Positions 32,975 to 43,392 of a stretch of DNA of 64,000 nt are shown here, piece by piece (position 1 is the first letter of the stretch; each line of letters opens with the position of its first letter). Source of the stretch: Nipponacmea schrenckii. Lineage: Eukaryota > Mollusca > Gastropoda > Lottiidae. A model generated the notes under the pieces. The model was not told where the DNA came from. It saw only the letters and a program-made list of their open reading frames with translations, and did no database searches. The DNA lies in NCBI GenBank assembly GCA_030562195.1, contig JAUJPP010000003.1:30820602-30884601 (forward strand), given 5' to 3'. A program made the translations under genes and the position numbers.

Positions 32975-33690
32975 TCTTATAGACAATAATATGCGCATTC
33001 TAAATGGATGAGTAGGTGATGAAAATAACTTTACATGCATATCAACTAAGGGAAAATCAGTAGTGGATTATGTATTCGTCCCACATGAACAATTATCATT
33101 TTATAGTGAGTTTAAAGTTAAATCAATAACTGATATAATTAGTGAACACAAATAAGCTGTGCCGAATACTACACCCGATCACTCTTTACTTCAGTGGTCA
33201 ATGAAAATACCTGAATCATCGTTACCAAACAACAATAAAGATATATCAAGATCATCAAAAAAAATGAACTCTTATAATGTCAAGAACTTCCAATTGAATT
33301 TCTTACAGGGTGAGTGTTGTCAACAGACGATTCGCGAAACAATAACAAGAATAGAGTGTGAGATCTGTGAAAAGCAAAACTTAAATTCAGCTTATGAAAC
33401 TCTTGTGAACTTCCTTAAAGAAGAAATGGACAAATGTGGTCTGAAGAAAACTATTCCATCAAGTGACATGAACACAAGTAAAAGTGTCTTTAAACCATAT
33501 TGGGGTATATCATTGCAAGACATGCGGGACAATATGAGTAGAAAAGAAAAAGCTTGGCTGAGATGTAAACAGAAAAGTACAGAGAGATGATTGCTCAAAC
33601 AGATATATTGTAACAATTTGACAAACTCCATTGGAAATATAAGAGACGTTATCAACTACAAAAACAACCAGAATTGCTTACAATTATGAA
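32975..33690 (+). pseudogene. LINE endonuclease C-terminus and linker fragment
   Basis: One frame reads NNMRILNG...FTCISTKGKSVVDYVFVP, the usual end of the apurinic-type (EEP) endonuclease of non-LTR retrotransposons, with PDHSLLQWSM about 20 residues later. A stop and shift separate this from a 143-codon open stretch (33,159-33,590; SLQDMRDNMSRKEKAWLRC) that forms the linker toward RT. No RT follows: the fragment is cut at 33,690 by an unrelated dispersed repeat. The clade was not determined. Confidence 0.65.
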
Positions 33691-33990
33691 CGTGTTTCGA
33701 CAGCCTTGAAATATTATGTAGGCTAAATTTGCAATGACCTACATTTAGACAATATATTGAATATCATTTGACCTAGTTTTCAAAGTCATAAAATAATTAG
33801 GTCACACCTTCCGTAACGGTTCAATATGGTGAAAATATTAAAATTATCAATTTTTGCTGAATTTAAGTACACTTATCTCTATGAATTTTTTAAGTAAGCC
33901 AAATAAAAAAATACCTACTCGTAGACAATATATTGAATATTATTTAACCTCATTTTCAAGGTCATATATTAAGTGGGTCACACCTTCCGC
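33690..33990 (-). repeat. Dispersed repeat, copy 2 (inverted, without the MITE)
   Basis: The reverse complement of 29,396-30,150 minus the nested MITE. It includes the uninterrupted site GCTGAATTTAAGTACACTTA. Confidence 0.7.
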
Positions 33991-35820
33991 AGCCATTAAA
34001 GTGACCTAATTTTGAAAAAAATCGAAATATGGATTATTCGAAAAATAATACGAAATTTAAAAATCGGTCTCCAAGAAAAGGTAGATAATGAAACAATGTA
34101 TCTTTGTGCTAAATTTCATCGAAATCGGTCCATCAATAGTGTCTGAATTGTAACGAAAATTCAAAATGGCGGCCGATATGGCAGCTTGACCTAATTATTT
34201 AGGTCAAATCGATTACTATTTATTATTTATAAAATAGTTTTCACTTTTAACCTATCTGTTATATGCCGGAAGTTACATTATTACGTCATTTGAGGCTAAA
34301 CCGGAAGTCGAATTTTTTTTTCAAAAATTATAATCATATCGCCTAATAACTGATAAAGTTTCAAAATTTTACCATTTATATTAAACGAGAAATCACGGTC
34401 TGAAATTTTTGCAGATGACCCTTGAATATTGAATAGCAAATCGTGGGTAAAAGATTTAACCGAATTGCATAAAACCTATAATTGTTAGTTGACAAATACA
34501 TTGAAGTTTTCAAATCTGAAAATCCATTCGAAATCAAACTGAAAATAAACTTGCTAAAGCAAAAAAACCTCAACTTCCGGTTTTGTTTTATTTGATAATA
34601 GAAATAATTCTGAGATCAACTGTAGATTCAGAATTTTTGTACCTTTTACCAGTTTGTTTGTAAACTCATCCGAGAATCGCAAAAAAAACCCTAAAAAAAC
34701 TAGAGCCACACATGGCACAGAGTGGGACTTTGCTAATGCTGCAAAATTGTAACAAACAAGCCGAAACATCTGATTTTCTAGGATAAACTGGCCATAGCAA
34801 CGCGGTATCTGTGTGCAAAGTACTTTTTTGAAAAAACGTTATTTCCTACAGATGTAAAGCGCTGCCCGATATAACTGGTAAATTCGAAGTTTACCCGTAT
34901 GTGCCACGCCCATCTAATTTTTTTTGCGTAAATCTAATCACATTCAAAATATATATTCATTGTACAAATTTGAAGCTTGTACATCCTAATAGATCACGAG
35001 ATATACACAAATACGTTTCAAAAAAGCAAAATGCAAAAAATAAATTTTCATGTTAAAAACTTTTGTTGTGCATAGCTGGAAAAAGGACAAAAGGCGCCTT
35101 CGGAATGTGAAAAAAATAACCCTCTAAATTAATTAGGTCACCCTTTAGAGTAGTCCAAAGTTGCGAATTTTGCTGTTTTCGGGCAGCTATTAAACCGGAA
35201 GTAGACGTCGGATGTCAAATTCTCAACTGATAGCCAAAGTGAGTGACCTATGACCTTGTAAAGGTCAAGGTCACCAAAGGTCAAGGTCACGATAAATAAG
35301 ACCCCAAACTTGAACAAAAACTGATTCTTTTTGTTAATGTCGCAAATTGCAACAAACAGGCAGAAGCATCTCATTTTTTAGGATAAACTGACCAAAGCAA
35401 TGAGGTATATGTGTGCAAAGTACTATTTTGAAAAACGTTATTTCCTACAGCTGTAATTAGCTGACCGATATACAAGGTCGTCAAAGGTCAAGGTCACGAG
35501 AAATAAGCCCCCAAACTAGAAATTTTCGAAATTCGAATTTTGTTAACTGCTATCCTATCGGATATGGTATGAAGATTCTGAAAGTGAAAACCCGATGAAA
35601 ATCGGGCTAAAATTGCGCCTTCTAGGGCCGAAAAACTGTTTTTTGCACAAACCAACTGTGAACTTCTGGAAGCATCGTTCAGGTTTGTTCAATCCCGTTT
35701 CAGACCCTTTTTGTTCAGATGGGGTTCATTTATCGGATTCGGTTGAAAATCCGTTGTTAATGATATCTGTGCGGGATGAAATTTTGCGCCATATTATTTG
35801 GCATTTTGTGTGAGAGTGGT
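33991..35820. repeat. Dispersed repeat with ~600-bp internal direct duplication
   Basis: The block TTAGGATAAACTGxCCAxAGCAA...GTGTGCAAAGTACT...AACGTTATTTCCTACAG occurs near 34,779 and again near 35,379, with matching flanks (TTGTAACAAACAAGCCGAAACATC and TTGCAACAAACAGGCAGAAGCATC). AAGGTCAAGGTCAC words are scattered at 35,260-35,500. The part at about 34,550-34,740 is the inverse of sequences at 8,455-8,500 and 53,477-53,590. No coding was supported. Confidence 0.55.
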
Positions 35821-36164
35821 TGTTTGATTTACGGTGCCAGTGTGGTGGTGATATTTAGTACTCTCCAAGTAGTTGTCGGCGCATGCGCCTCATAAGTCTT
35901 TTTTTAAGAACTTCCTGTTTCAAGAAAAAAACGTTTATGATCGTTTGATCAGTGATTAAGCACTCGTACAGCTTAAATTTGATGAATTGTAATTATTACC
36001 ATTAGTTATCATTGCTAGGTATGTATTCTATCGAATATTCAGTGTCATCGATGATGCCAGTAGTTAGGCCTAGGCCTATCATCGTTTTTTCTTTCCTCTG
36101 TCTCTTTGTTTTGCACGTGGTGAATTCTACTATTAGGCCTAATACTTGAATTCCAGTCAATATT

Positions 36165-36395
36165 GTGTTTACTGCTTACATGGGTTAAGCATTTATGTGT
36201 GCAGCTTACATAGGTTAAGCAATTGTGTGTACTGCTTACATGGGTTAAGCATTTATGTGTGTAGCTTACATGGGTTAAGCAATTGTGTGTACTGCTTACA
36301 TGGGTTAAGCAAATGTGTGTACTGCTTACATGGATAAGCGCTTCTGTGTGCAGCTTACATGGGTTAAGCATTTGTATGTGCAATTTACAGTGGGT
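36165..36395 (+). repeat. 30-bp minisatellite (~7-8 copies)
   Basis: GCTTACATGGGTTAAGCA-type units, with GCTTACA at 36,174, 36,204, 36,234, 36,264, 36,294 and 36,324. Because 30 is divisible by three, frames stay open on both strands, but the peptides are repeat translations. It lies just upstream of the DIRS-like frame and may be part of that element's 5' region. Confidence 0.9.
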
Positions 36396-36453
36396 GTGTA
36401 AATTTTGCCTTAAAATCTTTGCCTGGAAATTTTTCATAATTTATTCATTTCAG

Positions 36454-38030
36454 TATGCCTAAGAGAACCCATATTACCAGTACCGGTCCTTCAAATATTA
36501 ATTCACCACCTGTTAGTGCACCAGATGATAATACCCTTGATTTTCGCAGGATAATGTATCTCTTATTGCTTCCACAGCTGAGGACCGGTTATCTGATTTA
36601 ATTATTGAGAAATTGGTTAAAAGACGTCTAATTACCCTGCCTGCTTCAGTTGCCAGTGTTACAACGATGGCTGGTCCATCAACCAGTTCTGTTCCAATAC
36701 CACCTAGCACAACTACCATGTTGTCCACTACTACAAATCCATCTGTAACTACTACCTTTCAATCACCAGTTGCCAGTCCTACTGTTACTCCGGCTACTTC
36801 TGTGGAACCCAATGTAATGAGCTTTGATGCCTCTCAGCTTTTCCCGAGAGCAACTGCTGGAGGTGTTACAGGTAGAATGTTTTTTCACCCATTGCTAATT
36901 TAAGTGATGGTGTCTGTATTTCCATTCATGTTAATGAAAAATTAAAACAAGATATATGGACCAACAAATTTATTGACTTGTCTGCTCTTTTGCCAGGTAC
37001 CCCTAAGAGTCATTTATCTATAGATGTGTTGGATGCAGGTGACTTTATCATAAAGCTTTCATCGAACACACAAAAGCAAAAACAGTTGTCTTATTCGGTT
37101 TGGCGTAAGGCGTTCGATATTTTTGTGGATATATTTGTACAAAAATTTCCAATGGAAATTTCTAACTTATTAGCCTACTCTTCTTTAATAGCCGATATGG
37201 CTCAAAATTATGGCATCAATGCTTTTAATTTTTACGACTCTCAATTCCGTTCTTTAAGACAGTCAAAAAATTTGTCATGGATTCACATACATCCCGAATT
37301 GTGGCTTCAGGCAGCCACAATTCATGTTTAAAAAATGACTCCGGCAACTAGGTCTACAGTGAATTCTTCTGGAAATCGCAGCGTTGGTCGCGGTCCATCA
37401 AGAAGTATCAATAGGCCTTGTTTTGACTTCAATACCACTCAAAGTTGTAGCTGGCCCAATTGTCGATTTTCGCATGAATGCACGCGTTGTGGATTTAGTC
37501 ACTCAGTGACTAACTGTTATGCTCGACGTTCTCGTCCTAATGCTGCTACACAGTCTTCAACGGTTATAACTACTCAAAATCCCACTCCAGTTTCTAGTCC
37601 CGGTAATAATAGTCAGGCAGCTCAACAACTTCCTTCACCTCCGACTGTGTCTTCACGTTATTCATTTCGCAGGACCAGTTTACCCACAAAACAGAGTTCC
37701 AACCCCAGTAAGTCCAAGTAGACTGAAACATTGTTTGGTTGGGTATGATCCTCAGGAAACGGACTACCTGTTTAATGGATTTTCTCGTGGGTTTCATATT
37801 CCATATCAAGGCAATCGCGAATTTTCTATTTCAAAAAATCACAATTCAGTTTTAGAAAATTTAGAAATTTTGATTCAAAAAGTTAATCATGAGCTTTCAC
37901 ATGGGCGTATTATGTGTCCTTTTGTTCATCCCCATTTGTACATTTACGCTGTTCGCCTTTGGGTATAGTTCCTAAACACGAGAAAGGCAGGTATCGTTTA
38001 ATACATGATACATGCATTGGTTTATGTAAA
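36454..38030 (+). pseudogene. DIRS-like retroelement: Gag-like ORF and start of RT, truncated
   Basis: From the ATG at 36,454 (MPKRTHITSTGPSN), through frameshifts, runs a Ser/Thr/Pro-rich stretch. Next is a conserved block (YSVWRKAFDIFVDIFVQKFP to DSQFRSLRQ..., 36,978-37,331) and a Cys/His zinc segment (CSWPNCRFSHECTRCGFSH, near 37,450). The next frame (37,735 on) begins an RT with YDPQETDYLFNGFSRGF, and PFVHLRCSPLGIVPKHEKG follows one frame over. This arrangement, and the 'GF..GF.I.Y.G' and 'SPLG.VPK' motifs, are those of DIRS-type tyrosine-recombinase elements. The rest of the RT, RNase H and recombinase are missing; LINE sequence starts at about 38,030. Confidence 0.55.
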
Positions 38031-38420
38031 TAAAAGGAATCTTATGAACAGTAATAGCAGAAGTTCATCTAAATTGTATGTAAATGAAGCATTAACCAAG
38101 AGAAGGGCTTCTTTATTTAAAATGGCAAGAGAGCTATATAAGAAGAAACTCATATCAAACTGCTGGACCTATGACGGTAGGATATAAATTCACCCCCTCA
38201 ACCAAGACAGAATGATAGTCATCAGTAGTGAAAACGAACTATATAGTTACTTTGAAGTAGAAAGATATTGATAGAAACAAACCTGTCAACTTGTCTGAAT
38301 ATCAAATCTTCCTTCAGGTTGGCCCTACACCAATAACTTCAAGATTACAAGATCTTACAGACAACTTAGCTACAGATGAATCACTACTTCAAACAAACAT
38401 CCACTCCTTTAAATAAGTAA
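38030..38420 (+). pseudogene. LINE ORF1-like C-terminal fragment
   Basis: The frame contains LYVNEALTKRRASLFKMARE and SNCWTYDGRI, a pattern common at the C-terminus of the first ORF of invertebrate LINEs (lTkkRxxLfxxAR...Wt.nGrI). It ends at a TAA at 38,187, and a related but broken stretch (RMIVISSENELYSYF) follows. The family is from memory. Confidence 0.45.
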
Positions 38421-38639
38421 TACTAACTGTATACTATTATATCGATGTTGTTATATACATATTCCCTTTAAGTATATTTTTTCTTGAAGTAGCATATTAT
38501 ATCATTATTTATTTAACATGTATAGTCAAAACAACATATTTATATAGAAAAGAACTTACTAAGTTTAGATTTAAAGATCCATTACTTTAGACTTATACGG
38601 TTAGGTTTAAATATTACTTATACCTATACTTACTTATAA

Positions 38640-39937
38640 TGCACAGTCCGGCTGTTTAGATAACAATTGTAGTGACCTCCGCCCTGTGTATTGTCGGCTT
38701 TTATTCAAATCTTCTCACCAACTATCTTTTGTACGTACTGTATGGAATTACACTAAGGCTGACTTTGACAAACTTAGATTAGACATAAGAAGTGTAAACT
38801 GGGATGACATTGTGGATAAGACAAATATAAGAACTTCACCTGTAACCTTCACTTGTGAGTTAATGAGAATCGCCAAAAAAAAATACCACACAAAACAGCA
38901 ACTTTTCGGCCACAAGATAAACCATGTATGAACAAATCAGAAACCAATATATAAAATTAATAAGAAAATGTAAAAATGAATATTACAACCTGATTGATAA
39001 GAAAATAAATGAAAAAGATAGCTTTCGGAATAAGGAATGGTGGCGACTTGTTAATTCACATGTTAAGGGTACGAAGAATTCGAAAGACCTACCACCATAC
39101 ACAATGGCATTTCAGTTTTCACTCCTAAGGAAAAAAAGATTGTTTCAATGAAATCTTTATAACACAATCACAATTAGACGACACAGATGCACTCCTTCCA
39201 AGCTTAGAGCAAAATCCAAATTCACTTTGTCACATTTATTTAACACCTCAGGAAGTTAAAGATATCATCTCAACTCTTGATATATCAAAGGCAACAGGAC
39301 CTTATCATATTAGTGGCAAACTTATAAAAGAAATAAAATCTGAAATAACTATTCCTCTTAGTACTCTCTTTAATCTCTCACTATCATTGCAAGAAGTTCC
39401 TCTTATTTGGAAAACAGCTAATGGACCCTTCTAACTGCAGCAATTATAGTCTCTCTGCTCGATATCATCTCTAAAAATTTTGAAAAATGTATTTATAAAC
39501 ATCTCTTAAATTTCCTGAATGCTAATAATATCATTACTAATTTGCAAAGCGGTTTTCTAAACGGCGATTGCACAACTAATCAACTAAGAGGTCTCAATCA
39601 CTTCTTTTGTCAAGCCATTGACCAATCTCAGTACACAAGGGCGGTGTTCTGTGACATCTGGCTTTTGACAGAGTCAGGCATACAGGTCTCTGTCATACGT
39701 TTTGGGCCGTTGGCATCAACTGAAGACTCCAAAATTGGTTCCAGAATTAATCGACAACAATAACAAAAGGTTATAGTTAGCGGAGTCTCCTCTGATTCCA
39801 GAACAATCCCGTCTGGTGATCCACAGGGCTCCGTCCTTGGACCTCTTCTTTTCCTTATCTACATCAACGACATTGTTAAAAATATAGAATTAAATATCCG
39901 ACTTTTCGCTGACAACACCATGCTTTACCTAAAAATA
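38640..39937 (+). pseudogene. LINE reverse transcriptase fragment, inactivated
   Basis: The linker (VWNYTKADFDKLRLDIRSVNWDD and YEQIRNQYIKLIRKCKNEYY) leads to scattered RT blocks: SKATGP-like sequence near 39,290, LLDIISKNFEKCIYKHLLNF and NLQSGFLNGDCTTNQL at 39,470-39,590, RAVFCDI near 39,640, and SGDPQGSVLGPLLFLIYIND near 39,810. The catalytic FADD appears as FADN near 39,905, so even the palm motif is damaged. Frames change several times. The fragment stops at 39,937 where a pearl-like left end begins. Clade uncertain (CR1/Jockey-like by eye). Confidence 0.75.
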
Positions 39938-41176
39938 GCGATGGCCCATCGTAATACGCCCACCATTGGCAGCCTTAGTTATTCGGGCGGTGGACAAGAG
40001 GTATCAGTTAATGCAATATTTTAAATGTAACATTTTCATATTGCACAAGACTCTTTCAAAGCCTTTTTATTTTATTTTCAAGAAATTTTGTCTATATCAA
40101 TTTCATAAAAATCCATCTCCTTAGGATGTTACAAATACACCAACTTTCATCAAAACACATCAAGAACACAACTTCATATCGTATTCACAAGAAATTTCTG
40201 GACAAAGTCAATAACTCAAAGTAAATATTTTTCGGTAAGCTAAATTTGCTATCGGTTTCTTCTTTGGGTAATTCAAAAGGCTCAAATCATGCTTTGTCAA
40301 AATCTATCAAGAAACCAGATCTCTATTAAGTCTACAAAGAATCAGAGGCTGATAAAGTGAACAAGGGCAATAACTCAATAAATATTTTTTGATAAGTCTG
40401 ATTTTCGATAGGGTCTATCCTCGAGTTATAATAAACACTCACACCAAGTTTCATCAAATTCCATCAAGAACCCGGCTCCCTTTCGTGTTCACAAGGAATT
40501 TTAGGACAAGGGCAATAACTCATAGTAAATATTTTTCGATTGGTTTCATTTTTGATAGGCTTCATCCTTGGGTCATTACAAAGACTCATTCCAAGTTTCA
40601 TTAAAATCCATCAAGAAATGTGGTCTCTATCGTGTTCACAACAATTGTGGACAGGCAGACGGACAGACAGACGGACAGACAGACAGGCGGGCAGAAGGCT
40701 TGGATGAGTACAGACACACACACCGAAATTGGTCAAAATCCATCCAGAAACCATCTCTCTATCATGTCCACAACACATTTTTTAACGCAAAATGAATTTG
40801 TTTTCAAGAACAAGGGCAATTACTCATCAATTTATTTTTCGATTTGTCTGATTTTCAAAAGGCTTCATCCTTAAGTAATAACAAGCAATCACACCAAATT
40901 TCATCAAAATCCATCAAGAAACACACTCTTAATCGTGTTCACAACAAATTTTCAAAAACAAGGGCAATAACTCATTGAATATTTTTCGATTGCTCTGATT
41001 TTCAATAGGCTTCTTTCTTGGGTTATAACAAACACACTCGCCAAATTTGGTCAAAATCCATTAAGAAATGTGGTCTCTATCGTGTTCACAACAATTGTGG
41101 ACAGGCAGACGGACAGACAGACAGACGGACAGACAGAGAGGGGCGACTACAATATACGCCCACATTTATATGTCTC
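39938..41176 (+). repeat. Pearl-like element with two microsatellite tracts, right end truncated
   Basis: A left-end variant (GCGATGGCCCATCGTAATAC, then GCCCACCATTGGCAG) is followed by ~165-bp cores and a GACA/GACG tract at 40,652-40,692. More cores and a second tract (41,101-41,141) follow, then the first arm of the hairpin (AATATACGCCCACATTTATATGT) at 41,151-41,173. The second arm is absent; the sequence jumps into another core array. Confidence 0.65.
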
Positions 41177-41345
41177 GTCTATTTCGACGCAATTTGACTT
41201 AGTCAAGGCCAAAAAACGTTCACCCAAAAATCGTCACGATCAAACTTGTCCAAGATTTCATCAATATAAATGATAACACCAAGATTCATTCAAATCAAAT
41301 GGAAATTGTGATCTCTATCCCGTTCACAAGCCAATTTCGAGGCGT

Positions 41346-41512
41346 GGCCAGGGTGGTGAATGGCTCAGTGGTTAGCGAGTTGGACTGTCGTCTGCTAGGC
41401 GACTAGGTGCCGTGGGTTCGAATCCCGATCGGTGCGAGGAAATAAAAATTAGGTCTGATTCCTAGGCCCGTGCTTTCCCGGAACTACGAGATAGTAGTTT
41501 CCACCCCTCTAT
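41346..41512 (+). mobile_element. tRNA-derived SINE
   Basis: It carries both internal pol III promoter boxes at tRNA-like spacing: box A TGGCTCAGTGGTTAG (41,361-41,375) and box B GGTTCGAATCC (41,415-41,425). The cloverleaf is not fully restored and a non-tRNA tail (AATAAAAATTAGGTCTGATT, CGAGATAGTAGTTTCCACC) follows, so it is a SINE head plus body rather than a tRNA gene. It splits a core: the repeat stops at TTCGAGGCG and resumes at TATCAAAAACCATTCATCG. Confidence 0.8.
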
Positions 41513-41624
41513 CAAAAACCATTCATCGAAAAATTGCCAATTTCGAACTTGTCCGAAATCTCATCAATAAAAATGATCACAGAAAGTTTCATTAAATCCG
41601 ATGAAAACTGTAGTCTCTATCGTT

Positions 41625-42897
41625 TAAGTTTTACCGACGAACACGTGTTCTTCCGGGGGCAAAAAAAAATTACTCGCACTATTAAGTATATACATTATAC
41701 ACGAACGAAATCCATCGTTATAGCAAATCCTAAACCTTTGAAAACCATATCAATCAGGGGTGTATCTAGAATATGCCTGAGGGGGGACTGAAAGGTTTTT
41801 TCCAAGGCACGTCCTGCAGGTCAAAGGCCTTTGTATTTGGCCCAGTGGCGGGGGGTTCGGGGGTCCTTCCATGGAAAATTTTACATACTAGGAAACCCGG
41901 AGAATACATCTGACGCGATTTTGGAAGTTTTTTCCACTGGTCCAAATTATCAATTTTCATCGAAAAACCATATGTTTTCTATGTCCTTTTTCGACCTATT
42001 CTGCGTTTTACCGACATGGCGGGGGGTTTCGTGGGTTCTCCCCCTGAAAATTTTACAAACTAGGAAACCCGGAGAAGACATCTGACGCGATTTTGGAAGT
42101 CGTTCCCACCGGTCAAAATTATCCATTTTCGTGGGAAAACCATGTTTTATATAGCCTTTTTCAACCCATTCTGCGTTTTCCGAAAAGTTCAGTAAAAATC
42201 ACTTTTTAGGTAGACGAACAGTTTTCCGATAACATCATAACTGACACAAGGTTTCCACTCTTTCGGTCAGCCAATCGGTTTTACCGAAGGCTCCATTCCC
42301 CATCCATGACCGTCTATTATCGACCGATTCCGCGTTTTACCGACAAGTGTAGTAAATATCACTTTAGTGTAGACGAACGGTTTACCGATAACATCTTAAC
42401 AGACACAAGTTTTTCACTCTTTCGGTTAACAAATCGGTTTTACCGACGGCTCCATCTATGACCTTCTTCTCTCGGCCAATTCCGCGTTTTACTGACAAAT
42501 TCAAATAACGAACTGCTTACCGATAACAAGGGTATCGGTTTTACCGAAGACTCCAGTCATAACCAACTTATAACGACCGATTCCGGTAGTTTCAGTAAAA
42601 AAAATACTTTTAATGTTGACAGTTTACTGATAACATCATAACCAACACAAGGTTTTACTTTTGAGGTTAATTGGTTTTACCGACGGTCCCACCTTGCCGT
42701 CTTTTATCGACCGATCATAACCAACACAAGGTTTTGACTTTTTAGGTTAATTAATCGGTTTAATCGATCGATTCCGCGTTTTACCGACGGTTCCATCCAT
42801 GACCCCTTTTTACCGACCGATTCCGCGTTTTACCGACGAGTTCAGTAAGAGTGGGGGTGCGACACCCCCTCCACACCCCCCGGTAGCTACGCCCCTG
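41625..42897. mobile_element. Insertion with CAGGGG ends and internal GTTTTACCGAC repeats
   Basis: The core phrase CTGTAGTCTCTATCG is cut at 41,624 and resumes at TCTATCTCGTTCACAAGCC after 42,897, giving a likely imperfect TCTATCG-type duplication. Inside, CAGGGGTGTATCTA (41,755-41,768) and TAGCTACGCCCCTG (42,884-42,897) are inverted repeats with two mismatches, as in many hAT-type ends. The left ~130 bp lie outside that pair. The interior carries about ten copies of a TTCCGCGTTTTACCGACxxxTTCAGTAA motif at irregular 60-130 bp spacing. Frames at 41,831-42,085 look incidental. Confidence 0.55.
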
Positions 42898-43392
42898 TCT
42901 ATCTCGTTCACAAGCCAATTTTGACGCGTTTTGGCTAAGTCAAGTGCAATAACTCAAAAACCGTTCATCGAAAAATCGCCAATTTCGAACTTGTCCAAGA
43001 TCTCATCAATATTAATGATCACAGAAAGTTTCATTTAAATCCAATGAAAACTGTAGTCTCTATCGCGTTCACAAGCCAATTTTGACGCGTTTTTACTAAG
43101 TCAAGTGCAATAACTCAAAAACCGTTCATCGAAAAATTTCGAACTTATCCGAGAACTCATCAATATAAATGATCACAGCAAGTTTCATTCAAATCCGACA
43201 AAAACTGTAGCCTCTATTGCGTTCACAAGCAATTGTGGACGGACGGACGGACGGACAAACAGGGGTGACGACAATATACGACCACATTATAATGTGGGCG
43301 TATAACAAAAAGGGAGGAGCAATAAACACGTTAAATCTATGACGCCGTTTCTCTATGACGTTTTAATAGTAGGTGAACTTTAGGAATTTCGT

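Larger units (their letters stand above)
41177..43304 (+). repeat. Pearl-like core array with intact hairpin end, carrying two insertions
   Basis: Cores of the ~161-bp type seen at 3.3-4.9 kb (CCAATTTCGAACTTGTCC, AATAACTCAAAAACCGTTCA), an ACGG tract at about 43,234-43,252 and the terminal hairpin (43,275-43,304, arms TATACGACCACATTA and TAATGTGGGCGTATA). It is interrupted by a tRNA-derived SINE and by a larger insertion at about 41,625-42,897. Its right end lies 88 bp before the start codon of the spliced gene. Confidence 0.7.

Noticed and set aside
36045..36437. 130-codon minus-strand frame and 63-codon plus-strand frame
   Set aside because: Both are read-throughs of a 30-bp minisatellite, whose length divisible by three keeps every frame open.
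41346..41430. A functional tRNA gene
   Set aside because: Box A and box B are good, but the acceptor stem does not close and a SINE-type body follows.
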